Position numbers and translations under genes: made by a program. The notes beneath the pieces were generated by a model that saw only the letters and a list, made by a program, of their open reading frames with translations, did not search any database and was not told where the DNA came from. Shown here one piece after another: positions 46,873 through 57,196 of a stretch of 64,000 bases of DNA (its first letter is position 1; every line of letters begins with the position of its first letter). Source of the DNA: an uncultured Psychrosphaera sp. (GTDB taxonomy: Bacteria; Pseudomonadota; Gammaproteobacteria; Enterobacterales; Alteromonadaceae). The stretch is taken from NCBI RefSeq assembly GCF_947500655.1, contig NZ_CANMSK010000015.1:42097-106096 (forward strand), written 5' to 3'.

Positions 46873-47463
46873 TTATTCAGCGCTAAACGAATGAAGACGG
46901 TTTTGAGCTTTCTTTAAATCTTGTTTAAACCAAATCTCAGTACATCTAACAGCTTCATCTATCGCTGCATCTATTTTTTCTTGATCAGCTTGTGGCGCTT
47001 TGCCTAAAACCCAACCCGTTACTTTGTCTCTGTGTCCAGGATGACCAATGCCAATCCTCAACCGATAAAATTCTTTGTTATTTGCCAATTTGGCAATGAT
47101 ATCTTTAAGTCCGTTATGACCACCATGGCCGCCGCCTTTTTTGATCTTAGCAACGCCCGGTGACAAGTCTAATTCATCATGTACAACCAAAATTTGTTCT
47201 GGTTTTATTTTATAAAAATTAGCAAGTGCAGATACAGATTTACCACTTAAGTTCATAAAGGTGGTGGGAATGAGTAATTTTACTTCTTGTTCTGCAATAT
47301 ACATTTTAGCGGAATAGCCAAAATACTTAGGGTCATTTTTTAATGTGATGTTATTGCTACGGCACAGTTCTTCAATAAACCATGCGCCAGCGTTATGGCG
47401 GGTGTTTTGATATTCGGGGCCTGGATTAGCCAGGCCCACGATAAGTTGAATGTCATTACTCAC
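46873..47463 (-). CDS. pth: Peptidyl-tRNA hydrolase
   Basis: It recycles peptidyl-tRNA released by stalled ribosomes (196 residues). [18 protein letters not shown] (11-28) carries the catalytic His23 and Asn13; FMNLSGKSV and [10 protein letters not shown] are the other signatures. It sits between rplY and ychF, the common order rplY-pth-ychF. Confidence 0.96.
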   Translation of the reverse strand: MSNDIQLIVGLANPGPEYQNTRHNAGAWFIEELCRSNNITLKNDPKYFGYSAKMYIAEQEVKLLIPTTFMNLSGKSVSALANFYKIKPEQILVVHDELDLSPGVAKIKKGGGHGGHNGLKDIIAKLANNKEFYRLRIGIGHPGHRDKVTGWVLGKAPQADQEKIDAAIDEAVRCTEIWFKQDLKKAQNRLHSFSAE

Positions 47464-47489
47464 GAATAAACCGTAAGTTAATCAACTAA

Positions 47490-48119
47490 TTATTCAGCTG
47501 CTGCTTCGTCAGAAGAAGGAGCTTCTTCTTCTTCAGCTGCAGCTGCTTTTGGAGCGTGTAATGTAACAACTGCTAAATCTTGACCTTCAGGTTTAGCTAG
47601 TTCTACAGATGTAACGCCTTTAGGCAATTTAACATCGCTCATGTGTAATGTTTGACCAATTTCTAAAGCAGAGATATCAAGCTCTAAAAACTCAGGTAAG
47701 TTTTTAGGAAGACAAGAAATTTCTAATTCATTGATTGTGTGTGCAACAATACCGCCAGTTTTAACTGCAGCTTCTTCACCAACAAAGTGAAGTGGTACGC
47801 TTGTTTGAAGTTCTTGTTTAGCATCAACACGTTGGAAATCAAGGTGCAAAATTTGCATTTTGAACGGATGACGTTGAACATCTTTTAAGATCACGTCTTC
47901 TTTTTTACCATCAATAACTAATGTTAAGATATGAGAGTAAAAACCTTCGTTATCTTGTGCTTGCCAAATTTTATTATGTGCAAGAGCAATGTTTTGTGTG
48001 CCTTTATCAAGACCGTATACGATTGCAGGAACTTGGTCAGCATGACGAAGGCGGCGGCTCGCACCCGTACCTTTGTCAGAACGAACTGTAGCTTCTAAAG
48101 TGTAAATAGCTTCAGACAT
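47490..48119 (-). CDS. rplY: 50S ribosomal protein L25 (Ctc form)
   Basis: The two-domain L25/Ctc protein that binds 5S rRNA (209 residues): an N-terminal L25 domain (about 1-95) and a C-terminal TL5-type beta domain, followed by an Ala/Glu-rich tail ([14 protein letters not shown]). The ATG at 48119 has CTGGAGAA upstream and is preferred to the longer frame from 48149. The E. coli protein has only the first domain, so this is the longer version. Confidence 0.93.
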   Translation of the reverse strand: MSEAIYTLEATVRSDKGTGASRRLRHADQVPAIVYGLDKGTQNIALAHNKIWQAQDNEGFYSHILTLVIDGKKEDVILKDVQRHPFKMQILHLDFQRVDAKQELQTSVPLHFVGEEAAVKTGGIVAHTINELEISCLPKNLPEFLELDISALEIGQTLHMSDVKLPKGVTSVELAKPEGQDLAVVTLHAPKAAAAEEEEAPSSDEAAAE

Positions 48120-48431
48120 TTGGAATTCTCCAGAATTTGTTTTTTTCATTTAGTTTTAATGTTTTTTCTCGCGACCAAGAAAAAACGCATAACCTCGCTT
48201 AACGAGGGCGGCGTATTCTAAGTGAAATCGATGGATTACTCAACCATTATCTATGCGCTAGAGCTATCTTTTTAAGGATTTGTTATTAGGTTCTTTAATT
48301 GAGCTTTAGCTAGGCTTTTACCTAAGTGATAACTTACTTTGTTGAGGTATTTAAAAGGTGATAACTAAGGGGGAAGTGGAAACTGTATATGATGGTTTTA
48401 TGCCATCAATATACAGTTATATCATTGAAGT
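48120..48431. other. Leader of rplY and 3' spacer of lipA
   Basis: It contains the hairpin CCTCG/CGAGG (48194-48208) in the rplY leader and an AT-rich inverted repeat near 48161-48187. No gene and no named RNA motif is seen. Confidence 0.45.
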
Positions 48432-49403
48432 TTATTTTACTTCTTCACCAGCTGCTTGTTTATCAGCATGGTAACTAGAGCGTACAAATGGACCACTGGC
48501 AGCATGTTTAAAACCAAGTGCATCTGCTTCCGTTTTAAACATATCAAATTCAGCTGGCGGTACATAACGTTCTACCGCTAAATGATGTTTACTTGGTTGC
48601 AAGTATTGACCTATTGTTAACATGTCTACGTCATGCTCACGTAAGTCTTTTAATACATCAATGATCTCTTCGTTAGTTTCACCTAATCCAACCATTAAGC
48701 CTGATTTAGTGTCTACATCTGGATGCATCTGTTTAAAACGTTTTAATAGCTCTAAAGACCATTTGTAGTTAGCGCCTGGTCTGGCTAAACGATACAAACG
48801 AGGTGCCGTTTCCATATTGTGGTTAAATACATCTGGCGGAGCCGTTGCTAAGATCTCTAATGCTGTATCCATACGACCACGAAAATCAGGGACTAAAATT
48901 TCAACCTTGATACCCGGGTTATGTTTACGAATAGCCGTTACACAGTCAGCAAAATGTTGGGCACCACCGTCGCGTAAATCATCACGGTCTACCGAGGTAA
49001 TAACCACATATTTTAAGCCCATTTCTTTAATGGTTAAGCCTAATTTTTCAGGCTCTTCTGCGTTTGCTGGTAATGGTCTACCGTGACCAACATCACAAAA
49101 TGGACAACGACGAGTACAAATGTCACCTAAGATCATAAAGGTAGCCGTACCGTGATTAAAACATTCTGGTAGGTTAGGGCATGAAGCTTCTTCACATACA
49201 GAGCTTAAGCCTTGGCTGCGCATTGCTTTTTTTAAGTTGTCGATTTTTTCACTTGATTTAGGTAAACGAATTTTTAACCAATCAGGTTTACGCAACATAG
49301 TCTCACGTTCAGACGGCATTACTTTTATTGGAATAAGCGACATTTTGTCAGCATCACGTAATTTAACGCCAGCTTCTAATTTTGATGATTTTACTGTAGT
49401 CAT
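48432..49403 (-). CDS. lipA: Lipoyl synthase
   Basis: A radical SAM enzyme that inserts two sulfurs into protein-bound octanoate (323 residues). The auxiliary cluster ligands are Cys70, Cys75 and Cys81 ([12 protein letters not shown]), the radical-SAM ligands Cys96, Cys100 and Cys103 (CTRRCPFC), and RSSYHAD near the end provides the Ser ligand. Its ATG overlaps the lipB stop by one base (TAATG), so translation is coupled. Confidence 0.97.
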   Translation of the reverse strand: MTTVKSSKLEAGVKLRDADKMSLIPIKVMPSERETMLRKPDWLKIRLPKSSEKIDNLKKAMRSQGLSSVCEEASCPNLPECFNHGTATFMILGDICTRRCPFCDVGHGRPLPANAEEPEKLGLTIKEMGLKYVVITSVDRDDLRDGGAQHFADCVTAIRKHNPGIKVEILVPDFRGRMDTALEILATAPPDVFNHNMETAPRLYRLARPGANYKWSLELLKRFKQMHPDVDTKSGLMVGLGETNEEIIDVLKDLREHDVDMLTIGQYLQPSKHHLAVERYVPPAEFDMFKTEADALGFKHAASGPFVRSSYHADKQAAGEEVK

Positions 49404-50059
49404 TATTTTTCTAACCCTGTACAGGTTGTAACGTTTGTGGCGTTTAAAGACGCCGCTAATATCTTTGTAAGTCCGTCAGCAGCTTCGGCTACTGTTTTTG
49501 GTCCACCAATTTTACTGGTTTGTAGCATTTCCATTCCCGCATAACCGCACGGGTTAATTCTTAAAAATGGTGCTAAGTCCATATCAATATTCAGAGCTAA
49601 ACCATGAAAACTACAACCTTTACGTACTCGTAGGCCTAAAGATGCAATTTTCATTTCATCAACATAAACACCTGGTGCATCTTTTTTTGCATAGGCTTCG
49701 ATAGAATATTGTTTTAATAGTTCTACAATGGCCACTTCAATTTGAGTGACTAAATCTCTTACACCCAATTTGCGACGACGTAAATCAAGCAGAAGATAAA
49801 TAACTAGTTGACCAGGACCATGATAGGTAACTTGTCCACCGCGGTCTACTTTAACCACTGGAATATCACCTGTATTTAACAAGTGCTCTTCTTTACCAGC
49901 TTGACCTTGAGTAAATACAGGGTCGTGTTCAACCACCCATAATTCGTCAGCAACGTCTTCATCACGATTATCGGTGAAGTTCTGCATGGCATGCCAGATG
50001 GTTTCGTAATCGCCTGTATCTAGTTGTCTGATGATCAGTTTATTATTTATCTCTGTCAT
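49403..50059 (-). CDS. lipB: Octanoyl-ACP:protein octanoyltransferase
   Basis: It moves octanoate from ACP to lipoyl domains (218 residues), the step before Lip[16 protein letters not shown] (72-86), Lys137 (KIASLGLRV) and the acyl-carrying Cys171 (INPCGYAGM) are intact. It lies in the unit ybeD-lipB-lipA, eight bases after ybeD. Confidence 0.96.
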   Translation of the reverse strand: MTEINNKLIIRQLDTGDYETIWHAMQNFTDNRDEDVADELWVVEHDPVFTQGQAGKEEHLLNTGDIPVVKVDRGGQVTYHGPGQLVIYLLLDLRRRKLGVRDLVTQIEVAIVELLKQYSIEAYAKKDAPGVYVDEMKIASLGLRVRKGCSFHGLALNIDMDLAPFLRINPCGYAGMEMLQTSKIGGPKTVAEAADGLTKILAASLNATNVTTCTGLEK

Positions 50060-50067
50060 TATCTTAG

Positions 50068-50340
50068 CTATAGAACGTATCGGACAATGTCGATAGCGCT
50101 TAATTCGTTATAAATTTGTTCCATTTGCTCTTTACTCGTAACGGTAACTCTAATCGATACAGCATGATATGTACCTTTAGAACTTGGTTTAATAGTAGGT
50201 GAGTAATCATTTGGAGCAATTGGTTGTAACACTTCAATTATTCTTGTTGGTAAATCTTCTTGTGCTAAGCCCATGACTTTAAATGTTTGTTGGCATGGGA
50301 AGTCTAGTAATTCATCAAAGTGTGTGTTTTTAACTGTCAT
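50068..50340 (-). CDS. ybeD: YbeD family (DUF493) protein
   Basis: A small ACT-like alpha/beta protein (90 residues) with [11 protein letters not shown] near the start and [25 protein letters not shown] in the middle, as in E. coli YbeD, which lies between dacA and lipB too. A regulatory role towards lipoate enzymes is suspected from position but not shown. Confidence 0.88.
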   Translation of the reverse strand: MTVKNTHFDELLDFPCQQTFKVMGLAQEDLPTRIIEVLQPIAPNDYSPTIKPSSKGTYHAVSIRVTVTSKEQMEQIYNELSAIDIVRYVL

Positions 50341-50383
50341 AAAGTATCGCCTATAAAAGCAAAAGTATTTCTATGTTTTGAAT

Positions 50384-50408
50384 AAAAACCGACCATGTAG
50401 GTCGGTTT
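50384..50408 (-). terminator. Intrinsic terminator of dacA
   Basis: On the minus strand AAACCGACC and GGTCGGTTT pair around TACAT and run into T, 22 bases after the dacA stop. Confidence 0.8.
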
Positions 50409-50430
50409 AATTAAATACTATATCCGATAT

Positions 50431-51585
50431 TTACCAATCTAATTTTAGACGAATATAATCTTTTAGTTTTTGGTAAAGGCTGCCTTCGTTCACTTCATCA
50501 AGTGCAACAAGAGGGTACTCAGTAATAATTTCATCTTCAATTTTTAGTACTAAAGTACCAACAACTTCACCTTTAGCAATAGGTGCTTTAAGTTCTTTAT
50601 CTAGTGTGAAATGAGCAGTTAACTTGTCTCTGAATCCACGAGGAACAGTAACAGCTGTGCTTTGGTTGATACCTAAGCGAACTTCTTCTTTGTCGCCCAT
50701 ATAAATACGCTGTTTGGCAAATTCAGTTCCAGCTTCGTATGCAACTAACGTTTCAAAGAAACGGAAGCCGTAATTAAGTAATTTTTTGGCTTCTTGGCTA
50801 CGAGAACGTTCACTTGATGTGCCCATAACAACCGCGACTAAACGCATGCTACCTTTTAGTGCTGATGCTACTAAAGAATAACCAGCTGCATCTGTATGAC
50901 CTGTTTTAATGCCGTCAACTTGTAAGGTTTTATCCCATAATAAAGTATTTCTATTTAACTGTGAGATGTTGTTATAAGTAAAATCTTTTTCTTTATAGAT
51001 TGCATATTCTTCAGGAACATCACGAATAAGTGCCATACCTAAGGTTGCCATATCTCTTGCTGTTGTCATGTGTCCTTTGGCTGTTAAGCCATGGCTATTA
51101 ACAAAGTGTGATGATTTAAGGCCAATATTTTCTGCATGGAAGTTCATTATTTGTGAAAACTGCTCTTCACTACCTGCAATATATTCTGCCATTGCAACAC
51201 AGGCATCATTACCACTTTGGATAATAATACCTCGGTTTAAGTCAGCAACTGAAACTTGAGTGCCACCTTTAATAAACATTTTTGATGAACCACGAAATTT
51301 TTTGCCCCAAGCATTATCACCAACGGTCACCATATCATTCATTGAGATAGTACCGTTTTGAAGCTCTTTGCCTATAACATAACTTGTCATCATCTTAGTT
51401 AAACTAGCTGGGTTTAAACTTTTGTCTGCATCTTTTTCAGCAAGTACTTTACCAGTTTGATAGTCTATTAGGATGTATGCTTTAGCGTTGATCGTTGGAG
51501 GATTAGGTACCATAAATTTGGCATTTGAAACAAATGAAAGAGTACAAAGAGAAACACAAATTAATTTAGATAATAAATTTTTCAT
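50431..51585 (-). CDS. dacA: D-alanyl-D-alanine carboxypeptidase (PBP5/6 type)
   Basis: A periplasmic enzyme that removes the terminal D-Ala of peptidoglycan stems (384 residues from the ATG at 51585, where the signal peptide MKNLLSKLICVSLCTLSF begins; the frame itself starts 22 codons earlier). Motifs: SLTK with Ser61 and Lys64, SGNDA, and KTGHTD. A beta-rich C-terminal domain and an amphipathic helix (KLKDYIRLKLDW) anchor it to the membrane surface. Confidence 0.95.
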   Translation of the reverse strand: MKNLLSKLICVSLCTLSFVSNAKFMVPNPPTINAKAYILIDYQTGKVLAEKDADKSLNPASLTKMMTSYVIGKELQNGTISMNDMVTVGDNAWGKKFRGSSKMFIKGGTQVSVADLNRGIIIQSGNDACVAMAEYIAGSEEQFSQIMNFHAENIGLKSSHFVNSHGLTAKGHMTTARDMATLGMALIRDVPEEYAIYKEKDFTYNNISQLNRNTLLWDKTLQVDGIKTGHTDAAGYSLVASALKGSMRLVAVVMGTSSERSRSQEAKKLLNYGFRFFETLVAYEAGTEFAKQRIYMGDKEEVRLGINQSTAVTVPRGFRDKLTAHFTLDKELKAPIAKGEVVGTLVLKIEDEIITEYPLVALDEVNEGSLYQKLKDYIRLKLDW

Positions 51586-51725
51586 TTTTTCATTATTTTC
51601 CGAAAAGGTTGAATATGGACAACGTGAATATAGAAACCGTATTATCCACATGAGACCAACGTGTGTCTAGGGTAAAGGTATCATTCATATAGGAATTAAT
51701 GTAAACAAGCAGTAAAAATGTCAGA

Positions 51726-52502
51726 TTAAGGTAAAACGTTTTTAATTATGCTTTTATTATAAGTAACATCCGATAGCTGATTGCTAAATGTTTCAGCGGT
51801 AACTTGGTCATCAAATGGGCCAAATAATAGAGCGATATCACTGTCTGATTGCACTGACGAATAGGTTTGGTTCAGCATAATAGATAAACCTTTACCAACT
51901 TCTTCAGCATGCTCAATACTTTCTATACCACTTAGTTTTACATGAAATTGTTGCTTCTCAGTTTGTTGAGCTTGTTTTGACTCTGGCTCAATTGAGTCAG
52001 GAAAAACCACCTCCAACTGAACTTTAGCTGTCCCTGTGTCATAAACACCAATTTTATAAGCCGCAGCATAAGACAGGTCAATGATCCTTTCTTGATAAAA
52101 CGGACCTCGGTCATTCACACGTACAATCGTCGATTTATTATTAGCTAAGTTGGTGACTTTAACAAAACTCGGTAATGGTAAGGTTTTATGAGCCGCACTC
52201 ATTTGATACATGTTATAGATTTCACCATTTGAAGTTAGATGACCATGAAATTTTCTACCATACCAAGATGCAGTACCTGTTTGGGTAAATGTTTTTCTAT
52301 TTTTTCTAGGCACATAACGGATGCCTTTAATAGTGTAAGGACTGTTTCCTCTGCCTACTTTTTCATTTGTTACCGTTGCGTCTTTTAATTCTAAAGTCGT
52401 CGGTGGACGAGTCGGGGCACTGTCATGTTTATGAGAATATCGACTCGTTGTACAAGCGGATAAAAGCATTAATAAAAGTAAGGTAAGAGTAAATTTATTC
52501 AT
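51726..52502 (-). CDS. rlpA: Septal lipoprotein RlpA
   Basis: A lipoprotein (258 residues) with lipobox LLSAC (Cys17), a double-psi beta-barrel domain at about 75-165 (GTASWYGRKFHGHLTSNGEIYN to VRVNDRGPF) and a C-terminal SPOR domain. In Pseudomonas RlpA is a lytic transglycosylase acting on naked glycan; the catalytic Asp of NDRGPF is present. The ATG at 52502 is chosen for its signal peptide. It follows rodA by seven bases. Confidence 0.92.
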   Translation of the reverse strand: MNKFTLTLLLLMLLSACTTSRYSHKHDSAPTRPPTTLELKDATVTNEKVGRGNSPYTIKGIRYVPRKNRKTFTQTGTASWYGRKFHGHLTSNGEIYNMYQMSAAHKTLPLPSFVKVTNLANNKSTIVRVNDRGPFYQERIIDLSYAAAYKIGVYDTGTAKVQLEVVFPDSIEPESKQAQQTEKQQFHVKLSGIESIEHAEEVGKGLSIMLNQTYSSVQSDSDIALLFGPFDDQVTAETFSNQLSDVTYNKSIIKNVLP

Positions 52503-52509
52503 AATTGAT

Positions 52510-53631
52510 TTAAGCTGCCAATAATCGTTTATTGGTTGCAATTGCCATTAATATACCAAAGCTGGCCATCAAGGTAACTATTGAGGTACCACCATAACTT
52601 ACTAGTGGTAAAGGAACACCAACAACTGGCATTAAGCCTGAAACCATGCCGATGTTTACAAATAAATAAACAAAGAAGGTTAGTGTTAAGCTGCCTGCTA
52701 ATATTTTAGTAAAGCCTTCTTGTGCTCTTATCGCAATAACAGTTCCGCGCATAATAATAAAAGCGTAAACGGCTAATAATAGTAATACCCCAATGAATCC
52801 AAACTCTTCACTAAATACTGAAAATATAAAGTCCGTGTGGCGTTCTGGCAAAAACTCTAGCTGTGATTGTGTACCTTGCAGCCAGCCTTTACCTTGAAAA
52901 CCACCAGAACCAATTGCAATCTTTGATTGAATAATATGGTAACCAGAACCAAGCGGATCGCTCTCTGGATTCAAGAAGGTTAACACTCGTTGTTTTTGAT
53001 ATGGGTGCATTAAGTAAAACCATAATATTGGTAAAAATGCAGCAAACATAGCGATTAAACCAAATAAAATTCTAAAACGTAATCCAGCTAAAAATAGAGC
53101 GAAAAAGCCACTGCTAGCAACTAATAGGGATGTCCCCAAATCAGGTTGCTTAGCAATTAATAATGTAGGAATGGCTATAATACAAAAGCTAAAAAAGGTA
53201 TTTTTAGTAGAAGGAGGCAAAGTATATTTGCTTAAAAACCAAGCCATCATCATAGGTAGCGATAGTTTCATAATTTCAGATGGTTGGAACTTAGTGATAC
53301 CTAAGTTTAACCAACGCTGCGCGCCTTTGCCCATATCACCAAATAATAAAACTGATATAAGTAATATGACACCAACAACAAAAATATGTGGTGCCCATCG
53401 TTGATAGAAAAAAGGTGATATTTGAGCAACAATTAATAACACACCTAAACCAAGGCCAAGGCGAAACATTTGGCGTATGGCCATATTTATGTTTTGGCCA
53501 CCTGCACTATATACCACGAAAACACTTAACAGCATTAACGTCAGTATAGCTAACATTAAAGGTACATCTACATGGAAACGAAACCACATAGAACTTCGGC
53601 GTCGTTCGTTTTCTGTTTTAACCATTGTCAT
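52510..53631 (-). CDS. rodA: Rod-shape SEDS glycosyltransferase RodA
   Basis: The peptidoglycan polymerase of the elongasome (373 residues), with about ten membrane helices. GDMGKGAQRWLNLGITKFQPSEIMKL and KQPDLGTSL are SEDS signatures, as is GMVSGLMPVVGVPLPLVSYGGTS near the end (shown here in part by position 320-345). It overlaps the mrdA stop by 14 bases, and a second ATG lies two codons in. Confidence 0.95.
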   Translation of the reverse strand: MTMVKTENERRRSSMWFRFHVDVPLMLAILTLMLLSVFVVYSAGGQNINMAIRQMFRLGLGLGVLLIVAQISPFFYQRWAPHIFVVGVILLISVLLFGDMGKGAQRWLNLGITKFQPSEIMKLSLPMMMAWFLSKYTLPPSTKNTFFSFCIIAIPTLLIAKQPDLGTSLLVASSGFFALFLAGLRFRILFGLIAMFAAFLPILWFYLMHPYQKQRVLTFLNPESDPLGSGYHIIQSKIAIGSGGFQGKGWLQGTQSQLEFLPERHTDFIFSVFSEEFGFIGVLLLLAVYAFIIMRGTVIAIRAQEGFTKILAGSLTLTFFVYLFVNIGMVSGLMPVVGVPLPLVSYGGTSIVTLMASFGILMAIATNKRLLAA

Positions 53632-55540
53632 TGTTTGTGTCCACAGGTGGAATAGTATTTGTTAAGTCTCGTTTACCCGCTAAACCTAAACCAAAATAGA
53701 GGTCTAATATTTTTCTAGCAATTGGTGCTGCATGTGAACCACCGCCACCGGCATTTTCCAAAGCAACAACAATAACAATACTAGGGGATTCATACGGCGC
53801 AAAGCCAACATACATAGCGTTATCACGATAGCGCTCAGCAACATCTTCTACGTTATATTCTTCATCTTCATCTAAACCAAATAACTGAGCCGTTCCTGTT
53901 TTACCTGCGGAACTATAAACGGCGTCTTCAAAGGCTTTTCTTGCTGTTCCGTCTGAGGCGGTAACGGTTTGATACATAGCATCTAAAATTATATCCCAAT
54001 GTTTATCATTTTTTAATACTATCGGATTTCTATGTTTGGTTGCAGTTGCTTGGTAAACACCATTTTTGGTGATACCAGTGACTAATCTAGGTTCTACTAT
54101 TTTTCCACGGTTTACCAATATTGCGGTCGACATTGCGAGCTGAACAGGGGTGGCAGTCCAGTATCCTTGACCAATACCAATTGAGATTGTATCGCCTTTA
54201 TACCAAACTTCTTTAAAACGGGCTTTTTTCCAAGCTCTTGATGGCATAATGGCCGTTGATTCTTCAAAAACATCAACACCGGTATAATCACCAAAACCAA
54301 ATTTAGAACCAAATTCACTAATGTTATCGATACCTAGGCGGTAAGCGAGATCGTAGTAAAAAATATCACATGACTGCTTAATAGACGTTAACAAGTCTAC
54401 ATGACCATGGCCTTGTGGTTTCCAGTCTCTGAATCGTCGTTGTACTTCAATATTTGGAATACGCCAATAACCGGGATCCCAAATCGTGGTATCTTTGGTG
54501 ATCAGGCCTTTATCTAGTGCCAATAATGCTAATTGCGGTTTGATCGTTGAGGCTGGCGGATATTGCCCTTGGGTTACGCGGTTCAACATAGGTTTATCTT
54601 TAGAGCCTATGATCTTTGAATATTCGTTTTGACTAATACCGTTTACAAATAAATTAGGATCATAAGTAGGATTACTGTAAAAAGTAAGTAGTGCACCATC
54701 TCTTGAGTCCATAGCGATAATTGCACCCATGTTGTCACCCATGATCTCTTTCGCTTTTATTTGTAAGTCAACGTCAATAGCAAGGTGTAAGTCGGTGCCG
54801 GTTATAGGCGAAGTAACACTCAGTTGTCTTAATACTCGGCTACGGTGATTTACTTCTACTTCTTGGCTGCCTGTAATGCCATGCAACTGACTTTCGTAAT
54901 AACGTTCAATACCGATTTTTCCGATACTACGTGTGGCTGCATAGTTTTTAAGTTGGCCGGTATCATCAAGTCGTTGTAAGTCTTTTTTGTTTATTTTGCC
55001 TACATAGCCAACGCCGTGAGTAAAATAATCACCAAAAGGGTAATGACGGGCTAAACGAGCCTCAATAGATACCCCGGAGAATCTATGTTGATGCACCGAA
55101 AATAACGCGACTTCTTTGTCCGTTAGTTTTGATTTAAGTGGCATGCCTTTAAAACGACGACGATATTTAATAGCACGTTTAAATACTTCTATTTGCTCGT
55201 CACTAATTTGTATAATCTCGCCTATTTCCGCTAAGGTTTTATCCATATCCGCAATTTGTTCAGGAATTATTTCTAAACTGAATGTTGGCTCATTACCGGC
55301 TAATATTTTACCGTTAATATCTTTAATAACACCACGGTTTGGCTGAATAGGTTGGACTTTTATGCGGTTTTCATTGGAGCGTGTTTGATACGAATTATAA
55401 GAGCTAATTTGTAAATAAAACAAATTACCAATTAACAGTAACATTAAACTACCAATGAAAAATAATGATATTACAGCGCGTTGAGCAAATAAGTTCGACT
55501 CAGCGGAATGATCTTGAATATGGTAAGAATCTCTACGCAT
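53618..55540 (-). CDS. mrdA: Penicillin-binding protein 2
   Basis: The elongasome transpeptidase (640 residues from the ATG at 55540, preceded by GAGGG; the frame opens 25 codons earlier at a less likely site). A membrane helix lies at about 22-43, then the PBP dimer domain and the penicillin-binding domain with YPPASTIKP (Ser-x-x-Lys), SCD and KTGTAQ. It is partnered by RodA, encoded just downstream with overlap. Confidence 0.95.
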   Translation of the reverse strand: MRRDSYHIQDHSAESNLFAQRAVISLFFIGSLMLLLIGNLFYLQISSYNSYQTRSNENRIKVQPIQPNRGVIKDINGKILAGNEPTFSLEIIPEQIADMDKTLAEIGEIIQISDEQIEVFKRAIKYRRRFKGMPLKSKLTDKEVALFSVHQHRFSGVSIEARLARHYPFGDYFTHGVGYVGKINKKDLQRLDDTGQLKNYAATRSIGKIGIERYYESQLHGITGSQEVEVNHRSRVLRQLSVTSPITGTDLHLAIDVDLQIKAKEIMGDNMGAIIAMDSRDGALLTFYSNPTYDPNLFVNGISQNEYSKIIGSKDKPMLNRVTQGQYPPASTIKPQLALLALDKGLITKDTTIWDPGYWRIPNIEVQRRFRDWKPQGHGHVDLLTSIKQSCDIFYYDLAYRLGIDNISEFGSKFGFGDYTGVDVFEESTAIMPSRAWKKARFKEVWYKGDTISIGIGQGYWTATPVQLAMSTAILVNRGKIVEPRLVTGITKNGVYQATATKHRNPIVLKNDKHWDIILDAMYQTVTASDGTARKAFEDAVYSSAGKTGTAQLFGLDEDEEYNVEDVAERYRDNAMYVGFAPYESPSIVIVVALENAGGGGSHAAPIARKILDLYFGLGLAGKRDLTNTIPPVDTNNDNG

Positions 55541-55550
55541 TAATAAACCC

Positions 55551-56021
55551 TCATTCCCTGTGGTACGGATGGTTGTTATTAAGGCTCCAAGCGCGATACA
55601 AACCTTCTGCAACAATCACTCTTACCATAGGGTGCGGTAAGGTTAGTGGTGATAAAGACCATTTTTGTTCTGAACGTTGTATGCACTCAGGAGAAAGTCC
55701 TTCAGGCCCACCTACTAACAAACTGACGTCTCTGCCGTCCATTTGCCAACTGCTAAGTTGTTTAGATAACTGATGAGTATCCCAAGGTTTACCTGTTACT
55801 TCTAAAGTGACAATCCTATTGGAGGCAGGAACATGAGCGAGCATTTTCTCGCCCTCAATTTGTAATATTCTAGCAATGTCGGCATTTTTCCCACGTTTTC
55901 CAGCAGGGACTTCGATTAATTCAAACGAACAATCTTTTGGAAAACGTCTTTGATATTCTGCAAAACCAGTAGCAACCCAAGCAGGCATTTTGGTTCCAAC
56001 AGCAACAAGTTGAATCTTCAT
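55551..56021 (-). CDS. rlmH: 23S rRNA (pseudouridine1915-N3)-methyltransferase
   Basis: A SPOUT methyltransferase (156 residues) acting on helix 69 of assembled 70S ribosomes. [15 protein letters not shown] at the start, [11 protein letters not shown] (the SAM knot) and [14 protein letters not shown] [23 protein letters not shown] near the end (read in two parts) identify it. It sits between rsfS and mrdA, the usual order. Confidence 0.95.
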   Translation of the reverse strand: MKIQLVAVGTKMPAWVATGFAEYQRRFPKDCSFELIEVPAGKRGKNADIARILQIEGEKMLAHVPASNRIVTLEVTGKPWDTHQLSKQLSSWQMDGRDVSLLVGGPEGLSPECIQRSEQKWSLSPLTLPHPMVRVIVAEGLYRAWSLNNNHPYHRE

Positions 56022-56042
56022 TCAGAAAAACACCTAAAATAC

Positions 56043-56387
56043 TTATTCGTCAGATGAAGACGGAGTTAATTTTTGCCATAATTTTTCAAGCTGATAAAAG
56101 TCACGAGTACTTTCTTGCATAACATGCAGTACAACCGGCCCCATATCAACGAGTACCCATTCACTATCTTCTTTGCCTTCAACACCTAAAGGTGTTTCAC
56201 CAGCTTCTTTTGCTTCATAAGCAACGTGTTCAGCAATTGATTGAACGTGTTTTCTTGAGTTACCAGAGCAGATCACCATGTGTTCTGTAATGGTAGATGT
56301 AGCACCAACATCAATAGTAATAATGTCACGAGCTTTAAGATCGTCTATTTTATCTAATACGAATTCTAGAATTTGTTGAGTTTGCAA
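56043..56387 (-). CDS. rsfS: Ribosomal silencing factor RsfS
   Basis: It binds L14 and blocks subunit joining under starvation (114 residues). VDVGATSTI-like IDVGATSTITEHMVICSGNS and MGPVVLHVMQE match the family. The start is TTG at 56387: it aligns exactly with E. coli RsfS (MQ...FVLDKIDDLK) and no in-frame ATG or GTG lies near. The ribosome-binding site is poor. Confidence 0.93.
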   Translation of the reverse strand: MQTQQILEFVLDKIDDLKARDIITIDVGATSTITEHMVICSGNSRKHVQSIAEHVAYEAKEAGETPLGVEGKEDSEWVLVDMGPVVLHVMQESTRDFYQLEKLWQKLTPSSSDE

Positions 56388-56511
56388 AGTGGTTATGGAC
56401 CTGTTTTAACCTTGAAATTGTTTTAGATTCTACTTTGCTAACGCCATAGAGTACAGGGCTAAATAACATCTAAGTGCCTGCTTTTTTATTTTTGTTAAAC
56501 TAAAGCGGGTG

Positions 56512-57192
56512 CTACTTGTATAAATTATGGGAATCTATGTATTGCTGGACGGCAGGAGGAAGCATAGTTAACTCGTTTTTGTTTCTATTTTCGGCTTTAT
56601 TAGCCGACTGGCTATACATGTTTTGTATTTCAGAGGAGGACGTGTCAACTTCAGTAACCGAGGTGATAATGACTTGGCTTTTTAAATATGGTTGAAGCTC
56701 AGAAGGAAGCTTATTCGGGTTATATTCAACACCAGGTCTTTGCATCACCAGTAAATCGCAAAAAGAAAATATCTCCTGCCACTTAAACCACAAATGGAAA
56801 TTAATTAACGAGTCCATACCAATCAAAAAATACAGTTTATGATCTGGATATTTATGATAAAAATATTCGATAGTTTGGCGGGTATAAGAGGGCGTTGTTA
56901 ATTGAATTTCATAGTCGCTTATTTCAATGTTTAAGCCACTGGTTTCAATGTTTAACGAGCTGTCATTCTGGTTATCATCAAGGTTTTGCAAGGCCAGTTT
57001 TGTCATCTGTAAACGATGGAAACTACTTACGTTTGGCGTTTCTTTATGTGGCGGAATATGACACGGCAGATAGATCAAGGTTTCAGCATTAACTGACTTA
57101 GCCGACTCTATTGCAGGAAATAAATGACCATTATGGATTGGATTAAACGTGCCACCGTAAATAACTATTACTGGTTTGTTAGATAAAGGCAT
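56512..57192 (-). CDS. nadD: Nicotinate-nucleotide adenylyltransferase
   Basis: It makes deamido-NAD from NaMN and ATP (226 residues). GGTFNPIHNGH (13-23) is the nucleotidyltransferase HxGH-type motif, and DTSSSEIQN stands in for ISSTxIR. An extra segment around residues 75-95 (NQNDSSLNIETSGLNIEIS) looks like a small duplication not found in E. coli NadD. It lies four bases after holA. Confidence 0.93.
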   Translation of the reverse strand: MPLSNKPVIVIYGGTFNPIHNGHLFPAIESAKSVNAETLIYLPCHIPPHKETPNVSSFHRLQMTKLALQNLDDNQNDSSLNIETSGLNIEISDYEIQLTTPSYTRQTIEYFYHKYPDHKLYFLIGMDSLINFHLWFKWQEIFSFCDLLVMQRPGVEYNPNKLPSELQPYLKSQVIITSVTEVDTSSSEIQNMYSQSANKAENRNKNELTMLPPAVQQYIDSHNLYK

Positions 57193-57196
57193 CGCC